A DNA stretch of 29,399 bases, taken from NCBI GenBank assembly GCA_035628505.1, contig DASPJR010000034.1:1-29399 (forward strand), written 5' to 3'. The DNA comes from DASPJR01 sp035628505 (GTDB lineage Bacteria > Planctomycetota > SZUA-567 > H5-PLA8). Below are positions 16,107 through 23,207 of this stretch, one piece after another. Below the pieces are notes generated by a model. The model ran no database searches, was not told the origin of the DNA, and was given only the letters and a program-made list of their open reading frames with translations. The translations under genes were made by a program, and so were the position numbers. The stretch's first letter is position 1, and each line of letters starts with the position of its first letter.

Positions 16107-16931
16107 TTACTTTGCCGGTGCTTCGTCGTAGCCTTGGATCGGGCGGATCCAGATGTTGCGGAACTTCACCGGGTCGCCGTGGTCCTGCAGCTTGATGGGG
16201 CCCTTCTCGCCGTGAGGAGTGTACTTGGCGACGTTGCGGTGCGTTGAAGCACCGATCATTTCCTTTTTGTTATGGACGAGAACGCCGTTGTGGAAAGCCG
16301 TGACATACGCCGGCGATTCGAGCTTGCCGTCCTTAAAACGCGGCGCGATGAAGACGATGTCGTACACGTTCCATTCGCCGGGCTTGGAACAGGCGTTGAC
16401 CAGCGGCGGGCTCTGGCCATAAAGCGAGGCGGCCTGGCCGTCTGGATACGTCTGGTTGTTGTAGCAGTCGAGCACCTGGAATTCGTAGCGGCCCATCAGG
16501 AACACGCCGCTGTTGCCGCGGCCCTGGCCTTCGCCTTTGGGCGGAGTCGGCGCCATCCATTCGATGTGAAGCTGGCAGTCGCCGAACTCGTCTTTCGTCA
16601 CGATCTCGCCGCCATTCTCGGTGCCTTTCGGCGGAACCATCATGTAGCCGTTTTCAAGAATCCATCCCGACGGCTTGCCGTTGCTCGCCTTCCACTTCTC
16701 GAGGCTCGTGCCATCGAAGAGGACTATCGCGTCCGACGGCGCTGTGCCGGCCTTCTCCTGCGTGCTGAACGTTCCGGGCGTCACCACCGCCGGCTGGGGC
16801 CGCTCGCCATCATGCACGTGCCATTTGCCATCGGGCAGCATCGGCGTGTCCTGGTAGCCGAGCTTCTTTTCACCGGCCATCAGCGCGCCAGCGGCCACAA
16901 ACATCACTGCAGCAATCAAAATCTTCTTCAT
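16107..16931 (-). CDS. Secreted DUF1080 protein (3-keto-disaccharide hydrolase family)
   Basis: A 274-aa exported protein: signal peptide MKKILIAAVMFVAAGALMAGE, then a concanavalin-like beta-sandwich of the DUF1080 family. The family landmarks LFDGTSLEKW (71-80), the FGDCQLHIEWMAP strand, GNSGVFLMGRYEFQVLD and GEWNVYDIVF are all present, with the final KFRNIWIRPI. Characterised members hydrolyse 3-keto-glycosides, so a role after a periplasmic 3-dehydrogenase is plausible. The ATG at 16931 has a GGAGGA site immediately upstream. The gene lies 49 bp after the SMP-30-like gene on the same strand, probably one transcript. Active-site residues were not verified. Confidence 0.9.
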   Translation of the reverse strand: MKKILIAAVMFVAAGALMAGEKKLGYQDTPMLPDGKWHVHDGERPQPAVVTPGTFSTQEKAGTAPSDAIVLFDGTSLEKWKASNGKPSGWILENGYMMVPPKGTENGGEIVTKDEFGDCQLHIEWMAPTPPKGEGQGRGNSGVFLMGRYEFQVLDCYNNQTYPDGQAASLYGQSPPLVNACSKPGEWNVYDIVFIAPRFKDGKLESPAYVTAFHNGVLVHNKKEMIGASTHRNVAKYTPHGEKGPIKLQDHGDPVKFRNIWIRPIQGYDEAPAK

Positions 16932-16980
16932 TTCTCCTCCAAAGTTTCAAAGCCAGTCCGCAATCCCAAATCCGCGTTCG

Positions 16981-17997
16981 TTACTTCCACCCGTTACCCT
17001 TTGTGCTCGTCTTCACCCGGCACAGGTACATATCGGCAGTGATGTACAGCGTCGAACCGTCATCGCCCCAGTTACAGTTCGCCGTCGCTTCGCCTGTTTC
17101 AATCGTGCCGAGGTGTGTGCCGTCTGGCGCGATGATGAGAACTCCGCCCGGCCCGGTCGCGAAGAGATTTCCGTCCTTATCCACCTTCAGCCCGTCCGGC
17201 AGGCCCTTCTTTTTCTGCTTTGCCAAGGCCGAGCAATCGAAGAATACTTTTCCGCTGCCCAGCGTGCCGTCCTCTTTCACCGGAAACGCGGTGATCGTCG
17301 GCGCGGCGTGATCGGACTGAGCGACGTACAGAATTTTTTCATCGGGCGAGAAGGCCAGGCCGTTGGGGCGCTTCAAATCCTTATGCAGCACGGTCACCGT
17401 GCCGTCTTTGCTGATGCGGTACACGCCGCACCAGTCCAGTTCGCGCGCCGGATCGTCCCAGTTCTTGACCAGGCCGTATGGCGGATCGGTGAAGTACACA
17501 TCGCCGTTTGATTTCACGACAACATCGTTGGGGCTGTTGAAGCGTTTGCCGTCGAACTTGTCGGCCAGAGTCGTCTTCGTCTTGCCGTCTTTCTCCAGTC
17601 GCGCCACGCGCCGGTCGCCGTGCTCGCAGAGAATCAGGCGCCCTTCGTGGTCGAGAGTCAATCCATTCGAGCCCGGCTCGCCGGTGCGCGGAACACTTCC
17701 TGTGTAGCCCGACGGCTTCAGGAACACGCTCGCGGTCTTGTCGCCTTCCTTCCACTTAAAGATGACATTCTCCGGCACGTCGGAGAAGACGAGTATCTTC
17801 TCGTTCGGCAGCCAGATCGGCCCCTCCGACCAGTTGAATCCCTCCGCGAGCTTCTCGAGCTTCGCGTCTGTCGGGATCAGCTTGTCTAGACGCGGATCGT
17901 TGCGCGTGATCGAGCCGAACGTCGGATAACTTTCCCCCGCCATAATTCCCCCCGCAGCAAGTATCAGAAAGGCCAGTACAGCTCCGTATCTCTTCAT
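16981..17997 (-). CDS. Secreted SMP-30/gluconolactonase-like protein
   Basis: A 338-aa six-bladed beta-propeller lactonase-type protein, exported by a signal peptide (MKRYGAVLAFLILAAGGIMAGE). Three metal ligands of the SMP-30 family can be placed: Glu58 in SEGPIW, Asn157 in SPNDVV and Asp229 in AQSD. The typical RPNGLAFSPDEKILYV stretch precedes the last of these. It probably hydrolyses a sugar lactone in the periplasm. An upstream ATG at 18063 exists, but the start at 17997 is preferred: it gives a clean signal peptide and has AAGGAGGA 5 nt before it, and the longer version would overlap the Smr gene. It sits between an Smr gene and the DUF1080 gene, all on the minus strand. Confidence 0.92.
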   Translation of the reverse strand: MKRYGAVLAFLILAAGGIMAGESYPTFGSITRNDPRLDKLIPTDAKLEKLAEGFNWSEGPIWLPNEKILVFSDVPENVIFKWKEGDKTASVFLKPSGYTGSVPRTGEPGSNGLTLDHEGRLILCEHGDRRVARLEKDGKTKTTLADKFDGKRFNSPNDVVVKSNGDVYFTDPPYGLVKNWDDPARELDWCGVYRISKDGTVTVLHKDLKRPNGLAFSPDEKILYVAQSDHAAPTITAFPVKEDGTLGSGKVFFDCSALAKQKKKGLPDGLKVDKDGNLFATGPGGVLIIAPDGTHLGTIETGEATANCNWGDDGSTLYITADMYLCRVKTSTKGNGWK

Positions 17998-18002
17998 CCC
18001 AT

Positions 18003-18010
18003 TCCTCCTT
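18003..18010 (-). promoter_or_regulatory. Ribosome-binding site deciding the SMP-30 start
   Basis: Reading the minus strand, AAGGAGGA ends 5 nt before the ATG at 17997. This rules in favour of 17997 over the in-frame ATG at 18063. Confidence 0.85.
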
Positions 18011-18040
18011 CGTGTCCTTGAGTCTTCGCGTTGAATTCCG

Positions 18041-18298
18041 TCAGTTATGTTTGAAGTGCACAAAAATGCGTCCGAAGTTTTTGCTGTCCTTCTCCACGCG
18101 ATGGTACTTCTGCTTGATGTGCGACTGATTGAGAAAGCGGATGACCTTCTCTTTCAGCGCGCCGCTGCCTTTGCCTGGAATAATTTCAACCAGCGCGATG
18201 CGTTTCGAAACGGCCTCGTCGATGATGCGGTTTAGCTCGCTTTCGATTTCGCGGCCTTTGTTGAAAATGTCGTGTAGATCCAGCTTCAGTTTCGCCAT
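18041..18298 (-). CDS. Stand-alone Smr-domain protein
   Basis: An 85-aa protein that is a single Smr domain (the C-terminal domain of MutS2, also found alone). The N-terminal LDLH (residues 6-9) and PGKGSGALK (41-49) match the canonical LDLHG and HGKGxGALR motifs; the usual His before GKG is Pro here. Smr domains are nucleic-acid nicking or RNA-cleaving modules. There is no secretion signal, so it is cytoplasmic, unlike the secreted enzymes downstream. The 43-bp gap to the SMP-30 gene suggests read-through, but a functional link is not evident. No strong Shine-Dalgarno precedes the start. Confidence 0.88.
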   Translation of the reverse strand: MAKLKLDLHDIFNKGREIESELNRIIDEAVSKRIALVEIIPGKGSGALKEKVIRFLNQSHIKQKYHRVEKDSKNFGRIFVHFKHN

Positions 18299-18632
18299 TT
18301 CGAATCTGTTCCAAGGGCTTTAACGACTTCAACGCGGAGGCGCAGAGTTGCTTCCGCTCCCCTTGTGGGAGGGGGTTGGGGGAGGGGTTAGCCGCTCGCT
18401 TGTTGCAGCCCGCTCACTAAACCAGAGGCTAACCCCTCTCCCTAACCCTCTCCCGCAAGGGGAGAGGGAACCGCGCGTCCTGCTGATCTTGACTGCGTCG
18501 AAGTCCGTACTTTGTACTGACAAGTCGACGATTCTACACACTCTTTATTCCATGAAAATCACCGAAAACGCAGCACGCTTTTCGCCCCTCGCGGTATAAA
18601 CCACCCGTTCAGTAGACCTTGGGAGTTTTCAC
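18299..18632. other. Divergent gap dominated by a long inverted repeat
   Basis: This 334-bp stretch separates the Smr gene and the NRAMP-like gene. Apart from the inverted repeat at 18357-18464 and the octamer-like fragment at 18331-18347 I see nothing gene-like. Small reading frames across it translate to the repeat-derived pattern SLSPCGRGLGRG and are not credible. Promoters for both flanking genes should be at its two ends; none can be placed firmly. Confidence 0.6.
18357..18464. repeat. Long inverted repeat with 12-13-bp G-rich units
   Basis: The left arm 18357-18393 and right arm 18427-18464 are near-perfect reverse complements (about four mismatches and one 1-nt gap) around a 33-nt loop. 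Each arm holds two imperfect units of the form GGGAGAGGGGTTA. The text resembles the CCCTCTCCC...GGGGAGAGGG repeats I know from many environmental genomes. It lies in a divergent gap, so it is not a terminator in the ordinary sense. Confidence 0.8.
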
Positions 18633-20060
18633 GTGAGCCAGAACGGCAACGCTCCGGTCGATGCCTATTTCCAGGCGGCGGACGCGGTCAAAGATCCGCC
18701 ACGCACGCTCGGTCGCGCGCTGATGAAAATCGGCCCCGGTCTGATTCTCGCCGGCGCCATCGTCGGCACGGGCGAACTGATCGCCACGACCAACCTCGGC
18801 GCAAAAGTCGGCTTCGGTCTGCTCTGGCTGGTTCTGCTGAGCTGCTTCATCAAAGTTTTTGTGCAGATCGAGCTGGGCCGCCATGCGGTTTCGTCCGGCG
18901 AGACGACACTTGAGAGTTTCAAAAAACTGCCGTGGGTCGGCACGTTTTTTACGTGGTGGTGGCTCTTGATGATGCTTGGCACGCAGGCGCAGATGGCCGC
19001 GATGGTCGGCGGCACCGGCCAGGCGATTCACCGCATTGTTCCCGGTGTGGCCGCGCAAGCGGGCAGCGTCTTGGGCGAAAAGAGCTTCTTTGCCAGCCCC
19101 GATGTCTTCTGGTCAATTATCGTCGCCCTAGTCACCTCCACTGCGCTGGCCATCGGCAGTTACAAAGTCGTCGAAGTCGGCACCACAATTCTTGTGGTAG
19201 GGTTCACCGGGATGACTGTCGCCTGCGTGGCGTTTCTGCCGGAAGGATCAATAACTGCAGCTGATCTTTCATACGGCCTCTCGTTTCAGATTCCCGAAGG
19301 CGCCATCGTCGCGGCGTTCGCGATGTTTGGAATTACCGGCGTGGGCGCCGCGGAGCTCATCGTTTACCCGTACTGGTGTATCGAAAAAGGTTACGCGCGC
19401 TACGTCGGCGTGCGCAACGAAGGCGAAGCGTGGCTGGATCGTGCGCGCGGATGGCTGCGCGTGATGCAGCTCGACGCATGGGTCAGCATGCTTGTTTACA
19501 CCGTCGCGACACTGTCCTTTTATGCCCTTGGCGCGGCGACGCTGCACAAGCACACCTCTGGCACGGGCCTGCCGGGAAGCGTGAGCGCCATGCTGGACCT
19601 GCTTGAAAAAATGTATGAGCCCATGCTGGGCAAGCGCATGGCCAGCGTCTTCATCTCGGCAGGCGCTCTTGCGGTGCTGTATTCAACACTGTTCGCGTCC
19701 ACAGCCGCCAACAGCCGCGCCTTGGCCGATTTTCTGCAGGTCAACGGTTACGTGAAATTCCTGCAGCCGCATCACCGACAGGATTGGATTCGCCGCTTTG
19801 TGATTCTCTTTCCGCTGCTGGATCTGCTCATTTTTCTGTTCTTCAAGAATCCCGTTCTGCTCGTCACCATCGGTGCCTTTGGCCAGGCGCTCACGCTGCC
19901 CATGGTCGCGATCGGCGCCATTTATTTGCGCTACCGCCGCACAGACCAGCGCCTGCGGCCGGGGATGATCTGGGATCTTCTGCTCTTCGCCTCGCTGTCC
20001 GGATTCCTGGTCTCCGCCGCGTTCGGGCTGAAAGATGCCTGGGATAAAGTTTCAAAGTAG
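18633..20060 (+). CDS. NRAMP-fold transporter lacking the canonical metal site
   Basis: A 475-aa polytopic membrane protein of the NRAMP family by length, about 11 hydrophobic helices, and the opening GPGLILAGAIVGTGELIA (34-51) followed by NLGAKVGFGLLWLVLL. In classical NRAMP/MntH proteins the metal is held by DPGN in helix 1 and MPH in helix 6. Here the helix-1 position reads GTGE (45-48), and helix 6 reads FGITGVGAAELIVYPYW, with no MPH. Binding of Mn2+/Fe2+ in the classical way therefore looks unlikely and the substrate may differ. The start is GTG at 18633, supported by GGGAG 7 nt upstream. The next gene begins 75 bp later on the same strand. Confidence 0.85.
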   Translation: MSQNGNAPVDAYFQAADAVKDPPRTLGRALMKIGPGLILAGAIVGTGELIATTNLGAKVGFGLLWLVLLSCFIKVFVQIELGRHAVSSGETTLESFKKLPWVGTFFTWWWLLMMLGTQAQMAAMVGGTGQAIHRIVPGVAAQAGSVLGEKSFFASPDVFWSIIVALVTSTALAIGSYKVVEVGTTILVVGFTGMTVACVAFLPEGSITAADLSYGLSFQIPEGAIVAAFAMFGITGVGAAELIVYPYWCIEKGYARYVGVRNEGEAWLDRARGWLRVMQLDAWVSMLVYTVATLSFYALGAATLHKHTSGTGLPGSVSAMLDLLEKMYEPMLGKRMASVFISAGALAVLYSTLFASTAANSRALADFLQVNGYVKFLQPHHRQDWIRRFVILFPLLDLLIFLFFKNPVLLVTIGAFGQALTLPMVAIGAIYLRYRRTDQRLRPGMIWDLLLFASLSGFLVSAAFGLKDAWDKVSK

Positions 20061-20135
20061 CCGTAATCAAAAATCCTGCGTAACAGCACGGCTTGCTGAA
20101 TCATTGTTCAATAAACCGCTGCGAGGTGCTGTGTG

Positions 20136-22097
20136 ATGGTGCGTATCGTCGTCTGGCTGGCCGGCATTGTTTTCCTTTTGAATGTTCCGGCTGCGAGTGA
20201 AGAAAAGATCACGAAAGATGAGAAAGGCCGCACCCGCTGCGCGCCACCGCTGGTTGATGAAAAGTTCAGGAATCCATGGCCCGCCGAGTGGCTTGAAAGC
20301 TATTACGACCGCTGCCACCACGCGATTGAAACAAAAGGGAGGGCGATTAAGAAACCGGGAGGCGGGACGTTCGGGGAAAATGAGAAGTCGTATTATCCCG
20401 AAGCGATGTTCGCATTTCTCGCCGGCAATCGCGACATTGCGCTGAAAGCATTGCAGGAAGGCGACAATCAGGTTAGAGATCACGCACACACCAATGGCGT
20501 GGATTTCTACTGGTGCTTTACGTTGAAGGGACAGATCCGCAAGTATTTTTACTTTGGGCAGTATCTGGATCCTGCCTACAAGCAGAAGATGTTCGATGGC
20601 GCAAAAATCTGGACGGAAGCCGAACCGCTCCGCCGGCCGCATCCGGTTTACGGCAAAGGCAATCCGCCGCCGGGTGAAGCGTGGGGGCCTGAAGCGAAGG
20701 GAAGCTGGGTGGATGTGCGCAGCACCGACAATTTGCGCGCGATGCGCGATACATCCGTGTATCTGATGGCTGAAGAGACCGGCAATGAGCAGACACGGCT
20801 CCTCTATAAGGAGAAACTGAAGACTTACGTCGTCGCGCTTTATCACACGGGCATGACAGAATGGGATTCCTCGAACTACCACGGCCATACGCTCTGCCCG
20901 TACCACAATCTCTATGATTTCGCCAGGGATCCGGAAGTAAAAGCACTTGCCAAGGCCGCGCTCGACATTCTCTACACCGCCGGCGCATACAAATATTTCC
21001 GCGGCGCGTTTGGCGGGCCGAACCTGCGTGACTATGGCGGTCTCGGCCTTCCCTTTGGATCGAACGTAACGCATCCGCTCGCGCTGATGTTCGGCGATAC
21101 ACCGGTTTCAGATCCGGCTCCGGACCGGGATGATCTCTATCACATCACCAGCGCGTACCTGCCTCCCGAAGCAGTCGTGAACCTAGGGCAGAAGAAAATT
21201 GGCAAGCCTGTCGAAATGTTCTCAAGCAAGCCGCCGTACAAAGCCTGGAAGCCGGGAGACGTCTTTGCGCCAAGATACTTCGAGACTCAGTTTTTCGGAC
21301 ATTCGTTTATGCTCGGATCCTGCGTCTCCGCGAACACGCCGCAGGAGTGGGACGGAAATGCCTTCCGGCTCATTGCGTTTAACGGCGCGCGCGGCGCCGA
21401 CATCTTTGCGGCGAACACAGCGCCGCTGGCGGGGAAGGGTTCCAAGAAAGACGGTGATCAGATCGGGCAATACAGAAATCTGATTATCTGGTTGAGCAAT
21501 ATCGTTGAGGCGAAGAAGACATACTATTTCGTCGTGCCGAAGTCGGCTCAGAGTGAAATCGAAGACGGCATCTGGTTTTTCAAGTACGAAAGGACCTGGC
21601 TGGCTGTGCGGCCGCTGAATCTTGGCGCGTATACGGAAGTCACTCCCGTTGCCAGGGACAAAAAGGGAAACGACGTTGCCAGCGCGCGTTTCAAGCTCGA
21701 GCGCTTTCTTGAAGCATCAATCAGTGGCGCTGGCTTCGCCGGCTTTGCGCTCGAGGTCGGCGAACAGGAAAGCCACGGCGACTACGCAGCATTCAAAACC
21801 GCGGTGAAATCAAAAAGCAAGCTCGACGCATCCAAGTTGAGCTCCGGTGAAGTGACGCTTAGCGGCGCCGACGGAAAAACACTCGCCTTCAAGCACAACA
21901 CTGAAAACGATCTTCCGATTCTCGCCCGCGACGGTGCGGCCGTGGACTGGACCAAACGATGGGACCTCTACAAACCCGCCGATGGCGCCGGCCCCGTCTC
22001 CCTTGGCTGGCAGCAGGGCACGCTGCGCGTTGAAGCGGGCGGAAAGGTCTTCACGAGCACGGTGACTGCGGAAGGCAGAGTGCCTTTGGAAAAGTGA
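20136..22097 (+). CDS. Secreted protein, possibly an alpha/alpha-toroid polysaccharide-active enzyme
   Basis: A 653-aa exported protein (signal peptide MVRIVVWLAGIVFLLNVPAAS). I do not recognise a specific family. The N-terminal ~400 residues are helix-rich with conserved-looking aromatic/His clusters, such as HAHTNGVDFYWCF (~116-129) and SSNYHGHTLCPYHNLYDFA (~245-263). The last ~250 residues look beta-rich (YYFVVPKSAQ, FARTWLAVRPL-like, SLGWQQGTLRVEAGGKVFTS). Helical toroid plus beta-sandwich is the layout of heparinase II/III- and alginate-lyase-like polysaccharide lyases, and the Asn/His/Tyr cluster would suit such an active site; this is inference. GTG at 20133 directly precedes the ATG used. 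Confidence 0.65.
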   Translation: MVRIVVWLAGIVFLLNVPAASEEKITKDEKGRTRCAPPLVDEKFRNPWPAEWLESYYDRCHHAIETKGRAIKKPGGGTFGENEKSYYPEAMFAFLAGNRDIALKALQEGDNQVRDHAHTNGVDFYWCFTLKGQIRKYFYFGQYLDPAYKQKMFDGAKIWTEAEPLRRPHPVYGKGNPPPGEAWGPEAKGSWVDVRSTDNLRAMRDTSVYLMAEETGNEQTRLLYKEKLKTYVVALYHTGMTEWDSSNYHGHTLCPYHNLYDFARDPEVKALAKAALDILYTAGAYKYFRGAFGGPNLRDYGGLGLPFGSNVTHPLALMFGDTPVSDPAPDRDDLYHITSAYLPPEAVVNLGQKKIGKPVEMFSSKPPYKAWKPGDVFAPRYFETQFFGHSFMLGSCVSANTPQEWDGNAFRLIAFNGARGADIFAANTAPLAGKGSKKDGDQIGQYRNLIIWLSNIVEAKKTYYFVVPKSAQSEIEDGIWFFKYERTWLAVRPLNLGAYTEVTPVARDKKGNDVASARFKLERFLEASISGAGFAGFALEVGEQESHGDYAAFKTAVKSKSKLDASKLSSGEVTLSGADGKTLAFKHNTENDLPILARDGAAVDWTKRWDLYKPADGAGPVSLGWQQGTLRVEAGGKVFTSTVTAEGRVPLEK

Positions 22098-22204
22098 AGC
22101 AGTGTTCAGCGTCAAGGACCTAGGGTCTTATATCCAGGGTCCAAAAAACAATGCTTTTTCCTAAACGCAAAACCCTCGGCACTGGTAGCGCCTGACGCCT
22201 GTAC

Positions 22205-23122
22205 CTAATCGCTGCGCGTGATCCGCTCGGTCTGCTTGCGGTATTTCAGCGGCGTGCAGGAAAACGCGCGGCGGAAGGTCGCGTGAAAATGTGACAGATC
22301 GTGAAAGCCGCTGCGCAGCGCCACCTCAGGGATAGAAAAGTGCGTGTGCCGCAGCAGTCCCGCCGCGGTCCGCAGCCGTGCTTCCTGAAGCAGCGCCACG
22401 AAGGATTTTCCACACGCCTGCTTCACCGCATGGCCGGCGCGGCTCTCACTCAGGTGCAGCCGCCGCGCCAGCTCGGCAAGCGTCACCGGCTTGGTGTGGC
22501 GGTCGTAAATGTATTCAAGGATGATTGCCCGGCGGCTCAGGCCGCTGCTGAGCCCCTGCGCGTGGCGGCTTCCTGAATCACGCGCGAATGCGGCATCAAC
22601 CTCCACGCGCCAGGCGCGCAGCCGGGCCGCAAGCTGCTGCAGCAGTTCTAAAACCGTCTGCGCTTGGTCATCGTTAATAGGCCGGGGCGCCAACTCTTTT
22701 GACCACGGCGGCTTTTTGAAGGGCGTCGGCTGATCGCGGCGCACGCGCGTCAGGCCGGCGCCCGGCAGGCGCGGGCCGGCAAAGAGAATCCATTCCAGCT
22801 TCTGGTTAAAGAAGACCGGCACGACACATTCGACCAGCCCGGCGTGGCAGATCTGCACACGGCCTGTGCGGCTCTCAGCGAGCTCCGCATGAACCTGCTC
22901 GGCATCGAAACGTATGCACGCTTTTTCATTGCCGCTGAGCTTTACCGCCCGGCAGGCCGGGCTGTGATGCTGAAAACGCTCAGGCGGCAGAAAAAACCAC
23001 AATGATTTCATGCGGTCGTGAATGGAAACGCGCAGCCCCGTCACTGCTTCAAAGGCTGAGATCGCTGCTGCCGGCACTTGAGCGAAGTCGTCCATAGGTG
23101 CTGTGTTAGCGGAAAACCCCAT
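22205..23122 (-). CDS. PocR-domain AraC-family transcription regulator
   Basis: A 305-aa regulator. Residues ~20-130 fit the PocR sensory domain: hydrophobic WFFLPPERF, then CRAVK, KACIRFD, ICHAGL and WILFAGPRL, with cysteines at 57, 69, 92 and 99. A linker follows, and residues ~205-295 form a double AraC helix-turn-helix (LAELARRLHLSESRAGHAVKQ and IPEVALRSGFHDLSHFHATFRRAF). PocR domains are ligand sensors, first known from propanediol metabolism and common in PVC-group sugar regulators. It is divergent from the FAD oxidoreductase gene (23208) and convergent with the gene ending at 22097, so those are the candidate targets. An alternative start is Met10 at 23095. Confidence 0.88.
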   Translation of the reverse strand: MGFSANTAPMDDFAQVPAAAISAFEAVTGLRVSIHDRMKSLWFFLPPERFQHHSPACRAVKLSGNEKACIRFDAEQVHAELAESRTGRVQICHAGLVECVVPVFFNQKLEWILFAGPRLPGAGLTRVRRDQPTPFKKPPWSKELAPRPINDDQAQTVLELLQQLAARLRAWRVEVDAAFARDSGSRHAQGLSSGLSRRAIILEYIYDRHTKPVTLAELARRLHLSESRAGHAVKQACGKSFVALLQEARLRTAAGLLRHTHFSIPEVALRSGFHDLSHFHATFRRAFSCTPLKYRKQTERITRSD

Positions 23123-23207
23123 GTTTTCAACTTAAGAGACGCTTACGTAAGACGTTCATCTGGTGTAGAAAGTGCAGTTGCTGGTGTTGAACTCTTCAGG
23201 AGAAATC
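23123..23207. promoter_or_regulatory. Divergent control region with a 10-bp palindrome
   Basis: This 85-bp gap between the PocR-AraC gene and the FAD oxidoreductase gene contains the perfect palindrome CTTACGTAAG at 23142-23151. AraC proteins usually bind direct repeats, so it may not be their site; still, any autoregulation or control of the neighbour must act here. Confidence 0.4.

Noticed and set aside
18329..18541. 70-aa minus-strand frame (SLSPCGRGLGRG pattern)
   Set aside because: Typical translation of the G-rich inverted repeat; such frames are annotation artefacts in many genomes.
20067..21074. 335-aa minus-strand frame opposite the secreted toroid-type protein
   Set aside because: The plus-strand frame has a signal peptide and longer coding; the opposite frame has none.
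22098..22204. Terminator between the toroid-type gene and the PocR-AraC gene
   Set aside because: A GGACC...GGTCC pairing around 22117-22143 exists but is short and bulged, and the A/T runs are on the wrong side; too weak to call.
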